Origin: Flavobacterium circumlabens
GTDB taxonomy: Bacteria; Bacteroidota; Bacteroidia; Flavobacteriales; Flavobacteriaceae
Assembly (NCBI RefSeq): GCF_004345565.1
Contig: NZ_SLWA01000007.1
Coordinates: 248,001 to 312,000, forward strand
Length of the DNA: 64,000 nt
Reading direction: 5' to 3'
Positions 56,201-61,278 of the stretch are shown here, one piece after another. The position numbers and the translations under genes are program-made. The notes under the pieces are model-generated. The model was not told where the DNA came from, searched no databases, and saw only the letters and a program-made list of their open reading frames with translations. Each line of letters starts with the position of its first letter. Within the stretch, counting starts at the first letter, position 1.

Positions 56201-57244
56201 GTAAAACTTTTAAAACTGGATGCTGAAAATCATATGTTATTGTTTGTCAAGCATCATATCATTTCAGACGAATGGTCTTTACAAATTTTTGTGAAAGAAG
56301 TATTGTCGATTTACAATGCTTTATCAGAAAATAAGGAACATAATCTGACACCATTAACCGTTCAGTATAAAGACTATGTGGCCTGGAAAGAAAACGAATT
56401 GTCAAACAACGGACTTGTAAATCATCGGGAGTTTTGGTTGAAAAAATTACAGGGAGACATTCCTGTTTTATACCTGCCGACTGATTTTCCACGACCGCCA
56501 ATTCAGACTTTCAATGGATCAGAACTGCATTTTGAGTTTGCTGAAGATACGGCAGCTCCGTTTAAGCAACTCCTGCAGGAACAGAATGCCACCTTATTTA
56601 TGGGGTTATTGTGCGTGGTAAAAACGATACTGTATCACTATTCCGGTCAGGAAGACATCATCGTCGGAACACCAATCGCCGGAAGAGAACATCCGGATCT
56701 GGAAGGACAAATAGGATATTACCTGAACACCCTGGCACTGCGCAGTACATTTGATCCTGCACTGAAATTTGTTGATTTCCTTTCAGAGGTAAAGAATACG
56801 GCAATAGCGGCTTTTGAACATCAGGAATATCCATTTGATACGCTTATTGAAGACTTAAATTTAAAGAAAGACTTAAGCCGGTCTCCCTTATTCGACGTTG
56901 TAATGATTCTTCAGAATGTGGATTTACACAGAGAGTCGGATCTGGAAATGAACGGCATTACCATAAATCCTATCAAAGAACCTATGAATATCAGTAAAAG
57001 TGATCTTCGATTCCAGTTTGCTGATTTAGGAAATACAATAGTGGGAACCATCGAATACAATACCAGTTTATTTAAAAAAGAACGTATAGAACAACTCATA
57101 GCGCATATGAACAGTTTAGTAGCTCTTGTGGTTACAGATTCACAACGTTCCCTAATAGAATTTGATTTTTTAACTGATACAGAACGCCAACAAGAACAGC
57201 TGGCTTCCGATTTTTTCGGTTCTGATATCAGTACAGACTTCTAA
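41243..57244 (+). CDS. Nonribosomal peptide synthetase, five A-T units plus terminal C domain
   Basis: 5333 residues from a GTG at 41243; an in-frame stop lies 15 bp upstream. Domain order: A1 (about 10-545, YSSGTTGKSKAI at 196), T1 (Ser 591), C2 (HH at 780-781), A2 (YTSGSTGRPKG at 1257), T2 (Ser 1635), C3 (HH at 1824), A3 (2302), T3 (Ser 2683), C4 (HH at 2872, HHIIFDERS), A4 (3350), T4 (Ser 3732), C5 (HH at 3918), A5 (4419), T5 (Ser 4814), C6 (HH at 5004). No epimerisation, methylation or thioesterase domain was seen. Module 1 has no C domain, so it starts synthesis with a free amino acid. C6 has no A domain after it, so the chain must pass to another protein or acceptor. By alignment to the GrsA pocket, A2 reads DILQIGMIWK, near the glycine code. 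A1 and A5 read the same unfamiliar DAKQVALVLK. A3 and A4 are unassigned. Confidence 0.95.
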   Translation: MKDKFLYKTFEDIVSSYPDHTALVEANGDTTYASLNSFANQLSGLLLDTGLSSDDSVGVLLPGGKELIGSLLSCLKTGITYVPLSNSFSHARLQQAVSETAMKVLITDDVSWSVFQNQDIDHEFVSVLVFKASGSSLLGNLGLGNLDLISLEQTSLEVYKRSTEGKYILSDYNLARYSDANIEVEYPVDNSSYIFYSSGTTGKSKAIVGNQESIAHYINWHKNTFGFDTETRVSQIASVTFDASLKDILTSLISGSCLCIPAAKTRENMVLLGKWLSAEKVTILQTVPSLFRLLTNSLVEQDLALKEIKEVVLAGEKLYGRDVALWRSLSGHTARMSNLYGLTETTVLKSCYHIPDRDLDAGTVLPVGKAISNTLIAVINKDEICNDEEIGEVYIKSRFVSKGYLDQELTAALFVQNPLVLDREDLVCRTGDLGRYDGDGNLEILGRIDDQIKLHGVRVELDGIRSSLLNLEGIGQVELLLHTDATADSLLCYYSGTEYGSGELRLLLSKILDRSSIPDYFIYIAEFPLTLNGKVDKRALPKPSELLRGINYEVPNGAIEISLSTIWSELLSVPQNSIGRNDLFFDLGGSSLKAIQLISRVYKQHEVQLSIGEIFNHSALKAQALLIAASKGEKVYSAIKKTAEQEDYALSHAQRRLWVLDQLQEDFTAYSRPISYDIHGELNLDALTKSFRKLIERHESLRTIFILKDGEPRQLIQPLESIHFEIPVTDVSNSENKEGAIEEVLAKLAVLPFDLSKGPLFRTRVVNLGNDQHRLLFSIHHIISDAWSMQVLVRDLISYYNSIVKAEEKSLNALPIQYKDYAAWQLEELSKGALADSRKYWLAQLGGELPVLDLPSDYVRPSVQTYNGAQVYVNFSEQLSHAFRHYIKEQDSTPFMGFVSLVKVLLYRYSGQEDLIVGTPVAGREHSDLENQIGFYINNLALRTRFQGTESFTSLLQLVKETCLKGYENQSYPFDLLVDELQLSRDLSRFPLYDVAVVLESDEVLLENAIAMEGVDVSNVRVAVDTSLYDLTFWFGEGISGQISLYIEYNTDIYSAERIKRLGVHLGKLMESIVTDSTISLNQLPLIEAAEQKILLEQYQGEIVSRFSASTVVSLFEKQADRRKEALALKYEDVTLSYRELEERSNALAHYLQTQHAIGNGSVVGVMQDRSEYLLISILGVLKAGGAYLPIDPGYPSDRVAYMLGDGNVSLLLADAAITEYEVASVNIGDLKQELENHPKTRLNVALSGEDLAYVIYTSGSTGRPKGVMIRHNAIINLLKSVVDILDVSNNDQLLAITTFTFDISVLEFFTTLSVGGSVIIAPGAVITDPRLLSEMIDESGVTIVQATPSVWNLLLETGWQATSLLKKISGGEFLPLSLGTRLLAMPGELYNMFGPTETTIWSTSQYIQNERDLNSIGKPIYNTTLYILDELGQLVPHGVTGKLFIGGAGVAKGYTDPELTTKKFIKNPFNGDEVIYDTGDLCQWDFKGRLIYLGRGDGQVKLRGYRIELGEIESLLEADSKVNQAVVIVKGNDLLAYVTGKENVDVNTLKTLLRSKLPAYMVPAHIQQLEDFPLTHNGKISRKKLAERGIELTERTLTAPQTSTEEVLTELWQSILGVTEISTTDDFFEVGGHSLKAIQLILNIHKKLNVQIRLKDVFEYPKLIDLAAYTDQLNVSQYKTINPVKVSATYELSHAQRRLWILEQFESLGSTAYNIPMSYWLNGSLNIGYVTEAFRRLIERHEILRTNFKEIDGIPYQFISDADKIDFSVDYQDLSSHESPIAAAIALSEKAAFTSFNLTSDALLRVQISKVEDERYLFMLSMHHIITDEWSIKNLITEFLTIYNALKQKTAISLQPLSIQYKDYAAWQLQELSGEALQTHRNYWLHKLEGDIPVIDLPTDAPRPAVKTFNSTQLKYSFEPQLVAKFRSLLAGEKATLFAGLMAVTKILVHKYTGEKDIILGTPAAGRDHSDLEDQIGFYINALPLRTQLHAEETFADFLKKVKNVVVEAFDHQIYPFDLLIEDLGLNRDLSRSPLFDIVVLIQNNENSNKLPEMEGVTIEDHLLINEKSKVDLKLFFVENENEINLNLEYNTDLFGEERMQRLCRHFEELIRAVVEVPSQKIKELNYITAQERQQLLYDFNQESFDYDEKLTLVQLFEKQVDKTPHAIALETSTKSWTYEELNGAVNTFAKSLQEISNVTKGLHVGLMTDRNEWLIIGMLSILKAGAVYIPIDFSSPAERIQYILSDANISLLITESSIINGFSGFTANALRIDDIFEGIEKHEQNLIPNYSADDLAYVIYTSGSTGHPKGVLVSHKNCVNMVKNEHHIFNPSTEDRVLQFASPSFDASIAEIFMAITSGAGLVLATNKTLKDLTALTRYLKEKKVSVVILPPAYLAAIPVTELSFLRLIITAGDVANKQLAIDYSRELTYMNCYGPTECAVWATIHQVEASDLDYQRLPIGKPIGNLQIYILNESLQPQPIGVPGEMYIGGVGVTQGYLGKKELTEKSFLENPFGTGKIYKTGDLASWYSDGNIDFLGRVDTQVKIRGYRIELGEIESVLNNHSQIANSAVITKGEGNDKLLIAYYEGENALPLTAIQDHLKNFLPDYMLPSYIVYLEQLPKNNSGKIDKKALPDYLETAVKEIVVPKDPIEAGLLEVWQNVLGVQEIAMQHNFFSIGGHSLRAIQLMAQLFKKLEIKLELEDIFINPVFGDQVNVLKASAKTSYQKIEKVTGQPLYKLSYAQLRLWLLEQFEDETEAVNSIPVSYWLQGDLNTEALNNAFQFVIERHESLRTSFITEQGEAYQKILTAEEYSFEVTQEDATTVSNPKEYAQNKALELSLIPFNLEKAPLVKAHIIKVAADEYLFFLCVHHIIFDERSVHVFVKEIIEAYQAFLNHTTPVWPALPIQYKDYAAWQEKELHTERLSVHRAYWLSQFEEEIEVLDLPTDFPRPPVQTFHGDQVHLSLSPEISTAFRACLEAQETTLYMGLVTLVKLLLHRYTGQNDIIIGSPSAGREHPDLRDQIGFFINTLVLRTKFNEEETFNSLAKKVKNNVLNAFKHQVYPFDLLVNELQVERDMSRSPLFDVVVVLENLIDKNEIPEFEGLSVTDNQLDVPISKVDLRFYFIENESNISLTLEYNTDIYSKHRMENLLGHVSALMHSVIEGPATAVSKLNYLSAREQNWLLKELNQKVVTYDKNQTLVDIFEQQAAATPDNIALEFENKTFTYQQLNEQANQLAHHLREEYQVTKGETIALMVERNEWLIIGFLGILKSGGVYLPIDSGNSTERNNFMLSDANAKVLITESVNIFNVGDFKGSLFAIDIEFDLLETAIENPVKVNDALDLSYIYYTSGSTGQPKGVMLQHRNGVHMVYNQREQFNVTTNDCIIQFSSLIFDGSVFEFFLALANGARLLIAKNNIIKDAVELVKYMAAKEVTIAILPAAYFSLVAVDDLKFLRKLLSVGDAINKDQAIKCSAVTDTYNGYGPTECAVCTSLYKIKPEDSQRVRLPIGEGIANVQVHILDQVLNLVGEGIHGEICISSEVAIAKGYLNREELSNEKFIKNPFGAGMMYRTGDKGVRLADGTIDFLGRIDNQVKIRGYRIELNEIEKVIQSHALIIETLVTTYSTDGDIALVAYYTATAEISPTLVKDFMKTFLPNYMIPPYLIQLSDFPLNASGKIDKRKLPEPEIKLNTTYAAPRNAIEESLAIIWGEVLNKENIGIEDNFFESGGHSLRAIQLITKIYKEHQVQLNIGDIFSKPTLIEQAFLISNSDTTNYISIPKVEEEDNYPLSATQLRTWLQVEQSKNSITHNVLTSYMLTGHFHKEAFEFAFQQVIARHESLRTVFELVNGSPRQRIIDASDFTIAINYTDISKNSEAVKQAQKAELSSKVFHLDTAPLFNIDILRHEENKHELLFAMHHIISDEWSMQVMVKDLVLFYNAAVNGITSNLEPLPIQYKDYTAWQLAELSGDKLVGHKEYWLEQFKGDIPVLELASDRQRPEIMNHEGAQYSFRLEETVSQKLKELAKNQGATLFMGVTSLVKALFYKYTGNQDIIIGTPVAGRQHPDLEDQIGLYLNTLALRSRFSGEEGFNTLLSEVKKVSLDGFTHQVYPLDMLIEDLDVYPPKNRGALFDVVVILQNVQLDLLEGVEMQGLEVSAQGEDLKISKGDLRFQFMDQGTFLEGSIEYSTELYDEARISRMVTHMKNLLTIIVETPEQPLKEIQYLENTESENLDWFEKIIQKEQPQYVHKAFEAIVTAYPEKEAVALEEKSFTYQQINGFTNQIARLLLDLKVQPENAVGVLLPSGKELTATLMACFKTGATYVPMAAEFSKNRTEQVFSDTKMTTLIAAEKAYNTLNNTTDLSHTRLEKIILFSEEGILTVQERNASGEFVASDYSLANYSEENVAVEYSINNSSYIFYSSGTTGKSKAIVGDQESIAHYINWHKNTFGFDTESRVSQIASVTFDASLKDILTSLISGSCLCIPAPKTRENMVLLSQWLSAEKVTILQTVPSLFRLLTNSLVEQNIALEEIKEVVLAGEKLYGRDVALWRSLSGHTGRMSNLYGLTETTVLKSCYHIPSGDLDPGTVLPVGQAINNSMIAVINDNGLSMWGEIGEVYIRSPYISKGYLDQELTAALLVQNPLVSDREDLVCRTGDLGRYDSDGNLEILGRIDDQIKLHGIRVELDGIRSSLLNLEGVSQVELLLHNDATADSLLCYYTGTEYGSGELRLLLSAELDRSSIPDYFIYVAEFPLTLNGKVDKRALPKPSELLRGSNYEMPSGSIETSLSNIWAELLSIPQSSIGRNDSFFDLGGSSLKAIQLISRVYKNHEVQLSIGEIFNHSALKAQASLIAASKGDTVYSSIKQAAEQDDYALSHAQRRLWVQETQQQNGESTFNIFMRYQMEGKLQIEILQEAFDQIINRHESLRTIFVLKNGEPRQKIQSMQEQSFELEFEDLQGIKEQQVIIDKEVQNLAYHPFDLQNGPLMKVKLLKLDAENHMLLFVKHHIISDEWSLQIFVKEVLSIYNALSENKEHNLTPLTVQYKDYVAWKENELSNNGLVNHREFWLKKLQGDIPVLYLPTDFPRPPIQTFNGSELHFEFAEDTAAPFKQLLQEQNATLFMGLLCVVKTILYHYSGQEDIIVGTPIAGREHPDLEGQIGYYLNTLALRSTFDPALKFVDFLSEVKNTAIAAFEHQEYPFDTLIEDLNLKKDLSRSPLFDVVMILQNVDLHRESDLEMNGITINPIKEPMNISKSDLRFQFADLGNTIVGTIEYNTSLFKKERIEQLIAHMNSLVALVVTDSQRSLIEFDFLTDTERQQEQLASDFFGSDISTDF
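41810..43217 (+). repeat. 1.4-kb direct repeat, copy 1 (NRPS A1 core plus T1)
   Basis: It runs from the A3 core motif of domain A1 through T1 to the first motif of C2 (ALSHAQRRLWV). It matches 54479-55886 closely, at an offset of exactly 12,669 bp at start, T-domain and end. Similarity drops sharply on both sides. Confidence 0.85.
54479..55886 (+). repeat. 1.4-kb direct repeat, copy 2 (NRPS A5 core plus T5)
   Basis: The partner of 41810-43217. The A5 N-terminal subregion (about the first 190 residues) and the C6 domain after it are clearly diverged from their module-1/2 counterparts, whereas the interior has long identical stretches (for example HYINWHKNTFGFDT). Confidence 0.85.
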
Positions 57245-57281
57245 CTTAATTAATAATCAACTAACATTAAAACTCAATCTA

Positions 57282-59036
57282 ATGAATAGAAACATTATTG
57301 GCATCTCTGCTTTTTACCATGATTCAGCGTGTTGCATAATTCAAAACGGAAAATTAATCGCTGCGGTAGAAGAAGAGCGATTTTCAAGAAAAAAAAATGA
57401 TCCGGATTTACCCGTAAATGCTTTTATGTATTGCTTAGATCAGGCGGGAATAAGTATTTCCGATATTGATTGTATCGCTTATTATGAAGATCCGGTTAAA
57501 AAGTCGGAACGCCAATTGTGGAGTATAAGCAATCAGGTTTCTACGGATCCCATTTACGATATAGATCCCCAACATGTCATCAGGCAGATTCGTAAAGAAT
57601 TAGGATATGATGGTCCAATTAAATTCTACGAACATCACCAGTCGCATGCTGCAAGTACTTTTTATTTCTCAGGCTTTGATTCAGCGGCTATTTTAACGGT
57701 AGATGGAGTAGGAGAATGGGCTACCACCACTTATGGAATTGGAAAAAATAACAAAGTAGAACTATTTGGAGAAGTGACATTCCCGGATTCAATTGGACTG
57801 CTTTACAGCACCATCACCAGTTATTTAGGATTCGAAGTAAATGGTGGAGAATACAAAGTAATGGGACTGGCACCTTACGGAGAAAACAAGTACCTGGAGC
57901 AAATGCATCAGTTGCTGACGCTGGAGGAAGACGGAAAATATACCCTGAACTTAAAATATTTTGACTTTTTGCGCGGAGAACGCATGTATTCTGACGAATT
58001 GCCAAAACTATTCGGATTACCGGTACGAGAGAAAGATGCGGAAATGGGGCAGCATTATATGGATATTGCCAAAAGTTTACAGACTTTCCTGGAAGAAACA
58101 CTGATAAAAATGGCCAACTACCTGTATGAAAAAACAGGAGAAGAAAATTTGTGCATGGCAGGCGGAGTGGCTTTAAACTGTGTCGCCAATGGTAAAATAT
58201 TAAAAAATTCCCCTTTCAAAAGGATGTATGTACAACCGGCTTCAGGGGATTCAGGTTGTTCATTGGGAGCGGCCGCACTGGCTTACACAGAACTATATCC
58301 GGAGGATAAAATAGAACCGCTTACCAATGTGTATTTAGGACCTTCCTACACAGGAAAAGACGTCGAAAACCTGTTAAGCGCAACCTCCTTAAACTATGAA
58401 GACTGCAGGGAAGACGGAGATACACTTCAAAGAGTAGCGCAGAAACTGGCAGAAGGAAAAGTAATTGGCTGGTTCAACGGAAGAATGGAATTTGGACCAA
58501 GATCCTTGGGAGCACGTTCTATTTTAGGAGATCCAAGAGTTTTGGATATGAGAGACCGAATCAACGCCATGGTAAAAAAGAGAGAAGGTTTCAGGCCTTT
58601 TGCACCGGCAGTTCTGGAAAAAAAGATGTTTGAGCATTTTGATATCGATCATGCCTCTCCTTTTATGCTGGAAACCTGTCAGGTAAAATCGACAATAGAC
58701 ATGCCGGCCATTACACACGTAGACAATTCGGCCAGGATTCAATCGGTTAATGATACTGATAATCCAAGATTTGCACAATTACTTCGTGAATTTGACAAAC
58801 TTACCAATTGTCCGATTTTGCTGAATACCTCTTTTAATATCAAAGATGAACCAATAGTTTGTACACCCGAAGACGCTTTGGTCTGTTTTATAACTACTGA
58901 TATCGATTGTTTAGTGCTGGAAGATTTCATTATCAGTAAAGAAGGAAATGAAATTACAATGCTTGAAATGATTAATAACAACTTTACGGAAAGAGGACGT
59001 TTCGAGCTAAATCCAAACGTATACACATTCATTTAA
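57282..59036 (+). CDS. Carbamoyltransferase, NodU/CmcH family
   Basis: 584 residues with both halves of the family. The N-terminal ASKHA-like domain begins IIGISAFYHDSACCI and includes EEERFSRKKND, FYEHHQSHAASTF, TVDGVGEWAT and GGEYKVMGLAPYG. The C-terminal domain has NGRMEFGPRSLGARSIL, GFRPFAPAVL and LNTSFNIKDEPIV. These enzymes use carbamoyl phosphate and ATP to carbamoylate a hydroxyl (or sometimes amine) of a natural product. It starts 37 bp after the NRPS stop codon and is followed after 20 bp by the SGNH protein, so it is in the NRPS operon and should tailor the peptide or a building block. The exact acceptor is unknown. Confidence 0.93.
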   Translation: MNRNIIGISAFYHDSACCIIQNGKLIAAVEEERFSRKKNDPDLPVNAFMYCLDQAGISISDIDCIAYYEDPVKKSERQLWSISNQVSTDPIYDIDPQHVIRQIRKELGYDGPIKFYEHHQSHAASTFYFSGFDSAAILTVDGVGEWATTTYGIGKNNKVELFGEVTFPDSIGLLYSTITSYLGFEVNGGEYKVMGLAPYGENKYLEQMHQLLTLEEDGKYTLNLKYFDFLRGERMYSDELPKLFGLPVREKDAEMGQHYMDIAKSLQTFLEETLIKMANYLYEKTGEENLCMAGGVALNCVANGKILKNSPFKRMYVQPASGDSGCSLGAAALAYTELYPEDKIEPLTNVYLGPSYTGKDVENLLSATSLNYEDCREDGDTLQRVAQKLAEGKVIGWFNGRMEFGPRSLGARSILGDPRVLDMRDRINAMVKKREGFRPFAPAVLEKKMFEHFDIDHASPFMLETCQVKSTIDMPAITHVDNSARIQSVNDTDNPRFAQLLREFDKLTNCPILLNTSFNIKDEPIVCTPEDALVCFITTDIDCLVLEDFIISKEGNEITMLEMINNNFTERGRFELNPNVYTFI

Positions 59037-59056
59037 TCCTTAAAAGAGAAAAAATC

Positions 59057-61126
59057 ATGTCAAGACCTTCAGAATTACATAAAGAACTTGCTATTGACTT
59101 AGCAGCATTATTACCTGTTACACCAGAAAATCAACAAACTTTTTTGGATTTAATGGAAAAGCTGGGTTATACCAATCCACAAACATCCGAAGAAGAAACT
59201 GTTGCTGAAAATCCATTCAAATCACACATAGGAATCTACAAACCAGATATCAAAGACGGTAAAAAATACTATCAAAGAGATATTCTGTTCAAAGAAACCT
59301 GGAGTTTCTTCGCAGACATACAAACCATTCCGCCAAAATCGGATAAAAAACGTGTGGTATTATTGGGAGAATCCGTAACCAGAGGATTTTTATTAGACCC
59401 GGAATATACGCCGGCAATTGTATTAGACCAGCTTTTAAATTCAAATAAAGAACTGTATGGATACGAAATAATTGATTTAGCCGAGACCAATCTGGGAATG
59501 GCAGGAATCAGACAAAGATATACCGAGTGCATGGCGCTAGAGCCGGATATGGTGGTTTTTTTAGCCGGAAACAATTGGCGTGAAGAATTATTAAGCACGA
59601 TTGGCAACAGTCAGAAAAAGCAAACGGCCTTACAGGAATTAACACTGGGTGAGGACGGAATTGCCATAGCAAAACCGTTAATCGAAGATTACTTCAGTAC
59701 GATTGTAGATGACTTTTTAGCGTATGTAGGAACCGTTTCGAAGAAAAACGGAGTTCCGGTACTGTTTGCAATTCCCGAATTTAACCTGTTGGATTGCAGA
59801 AGTACACCGGGAGAGCGCGTTGTTTCTGAATTGCCGTATGAAAAATTAAAAAGCTGGATTGAAGCCAAAGAAAGCGCAGAAGAAAGCCTGGCTTCAGGTG
59901 ATACCGAAACGTGTAGCATACAAGCACAGCAAATGATAGAAATTGACCCGAGTCATCCCTACGGATTTGAGCTATTGGCAGATTGCTGCATCAAAAACGA
60001 ACAGTACAAAGAAGCCAGACACTATTTGGAAATGGCAAGGGATACCGCTCTTTTTTGCAGGACCAATAGTAAACCGAGAACCTTTAAAGTAATTCAGCAA
60101 ACCATACTGTCCAAAGCAGCAAGCTATGGAATTGAAGTAATTGATTTACCGGCGGTTTTTAAAGCACACTTAGACGGTAAAGTACCGGGAAAAGAGTTGT
60201 TCTTAGATTATTGTCACTTTAGCGTTACGGGAATTCAGGTAGCTATGGATGCTGTTTACAAAAAAGTGCTTCAGGAATTTGATGATCTTAGAAAAACACA
60301 TAAGGATGTAAAAACAATCATTCCGTCAAACGAAGTATTGGCGTTAGGACACTTTTTTGCCGCCATACACAATGCACACTGGGGACAATCGTATGACATT
60401 TTGTTGTATCACTGTTCCGAATCCTTGTCAAAATGGAAGGATATAGCCAAAACAATGGTCTATTACTGTGATATGATTAGCAGGGGAGCAGCCAATAATG
60501 TGTGTAAATCACTCGAGAAAATATTGGAAGACAATACAAAACTGGACCGATATGTACATGCGCTGGTTCCTGCAAGAAACATGAAAAACATGGAACTGGA
60601 ACTGGTAGATGCCATGACAACCGTGTTAAAGTCAAACGGAATTGATATTACGAATTACTTACTGAAAATTCGCTTAGACGATCATAGTATCAAAAACAGA
60701 CGTATCAATCTGTTGCAAAATTATTACCACGCGACTTCTTACGATGAATATCAGGGGCAAAAAACTGCTTTTTTACAGGCAAGAGACAGCAAATCTGATT
60801 TTTTTGTCATAGCAGATGCCAAAACAAAAGCGTTGTTATCCGTATCCTTCAGAATACCCGGAATCATCAGTGAAAACCATGATACAGCAACCTTATATGT
60901 GAATGATACCGAAGTAACAAAATTGTCTGTTGGCAGTAAATGGCAAACCCATTCGATAGAAATTCCGGTCGGTTTTCTTCAAAACGGATTGAATGTATTC
61001 AGAATAAAATGGCCAATAGTGGCTACCAGCAGAGCGCTGCAGGATAAAGATTCTTCTACGGCAATACTGGATGCTGCTTTTCGCGTTTTCGGGGAAATTG
61101 GCAGCATGACAGTTTCAGGAGTATAA
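59057..61126 (+). CDS. SGNH hydrolase-like protein with inserted TPR-like region and C-terminal beta-sandwich
   Basis: 689 residues. The SGNH/GDSL blocks are present: nucleophile S106 in LLGESVTRGF, Asn in LAGNNWRE and the D384-H387 pair in DYCHFSVTG. Between the Asn block and the DxxH block sits a helical, TPR-like insert (about 275-345, QQMIEIDPSHPYGFELLADC). The middle (about 400-580) is helical and unassigned. The last 100 residues (TATLYVNDTEVTKLSV, NGLNVFRIKWP) look like a beta-sandwich. No signal peptide is present, so it is cytoplasmic. It lies 20 bp after the carbamoyltransferase. It might transfer or remove an acyl group from the peptide, or release it from the NRPS, which lacks a thioesterase. 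This is inference. Confidence 0.75.
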   Translation: MSRPSELHKELAIDLAALLPVTPENQQTFLDLMEKLGYTNPQTSEEETVAENPFKSHIGIYKPDIKDGKKYYQRDILFKETWSFFADIQTIPPKSDKKRVVLLGESVTRGFLLDPEYTPAIVLDQLLNSNKELYGYEIIDLAETNLGMAGIRQRYTECMALEPDMVVFLAGNNWREELLSTIGNSQKKQTALQELTLGEDGIAIAKPLIEDYFSTIVDDFLAYVGTVSKKNGVPVLFAIPEFNLLDCRSTPGERVVSELPYEKLKSWIEAKESAEESLASGDTETCSIQAQQMIEIDPSHPYGFELLADCCIKNEQYKEARHYLEMARDTALFCRTNSKPRTFKVIQQTILSKAASYGIEVIDLPAVFKAHLDGKVPGKELFLDYCHFSVTGIQVAMDAVYKKVLQEFDDLRKTHKDVKTIIPSNEVLALGHFFAAIHNAHWGQSYDILLYHCSESLSKWKDIAKTMVYYCDMISRGAANNVCKSLEKILEDNTKLDRYVHALVPARNMKNMELELVDAMTTVLKSNGIDITNYLLKIRLDDHSIKNRRINLLQNYYHATSYDEYQGQKTAFLQARDSKSDFFVIADAKTKALLSVSFRIPGIISENHDTATLYVNDTEVTKLSVGSKWQTHSIEIPVGFLQNGLNVFRIKWPIVATSRALQDKDSSTAILDAAFRVFGEIGSMTVSGV

Positions 61127-61278
61127 TTTTTATCCTAACCAGATTCTTAAAAAGAGAACCAATTAAAAGTGTTTAAAACAACGTTTCTAAGTCTGCTGAA
61201 CATACAATTAAAAAAGTAAATCACTTATCAGCATTGTATGAAGTGTCATAACAGCAAGACGTACCAATTTATAAAAAT

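Noticed and set aside
55887..57244. Terminal C domain considered as an epimerisation or thioesterase domain
   Set aside because: It carries the usual C-domain order (LSHAQRRLWV, HHIISDEWS, YKDYVAWK, VGTPIAGREHPDLEGQIGYY) and no GxSxG or epimerisation signatures.
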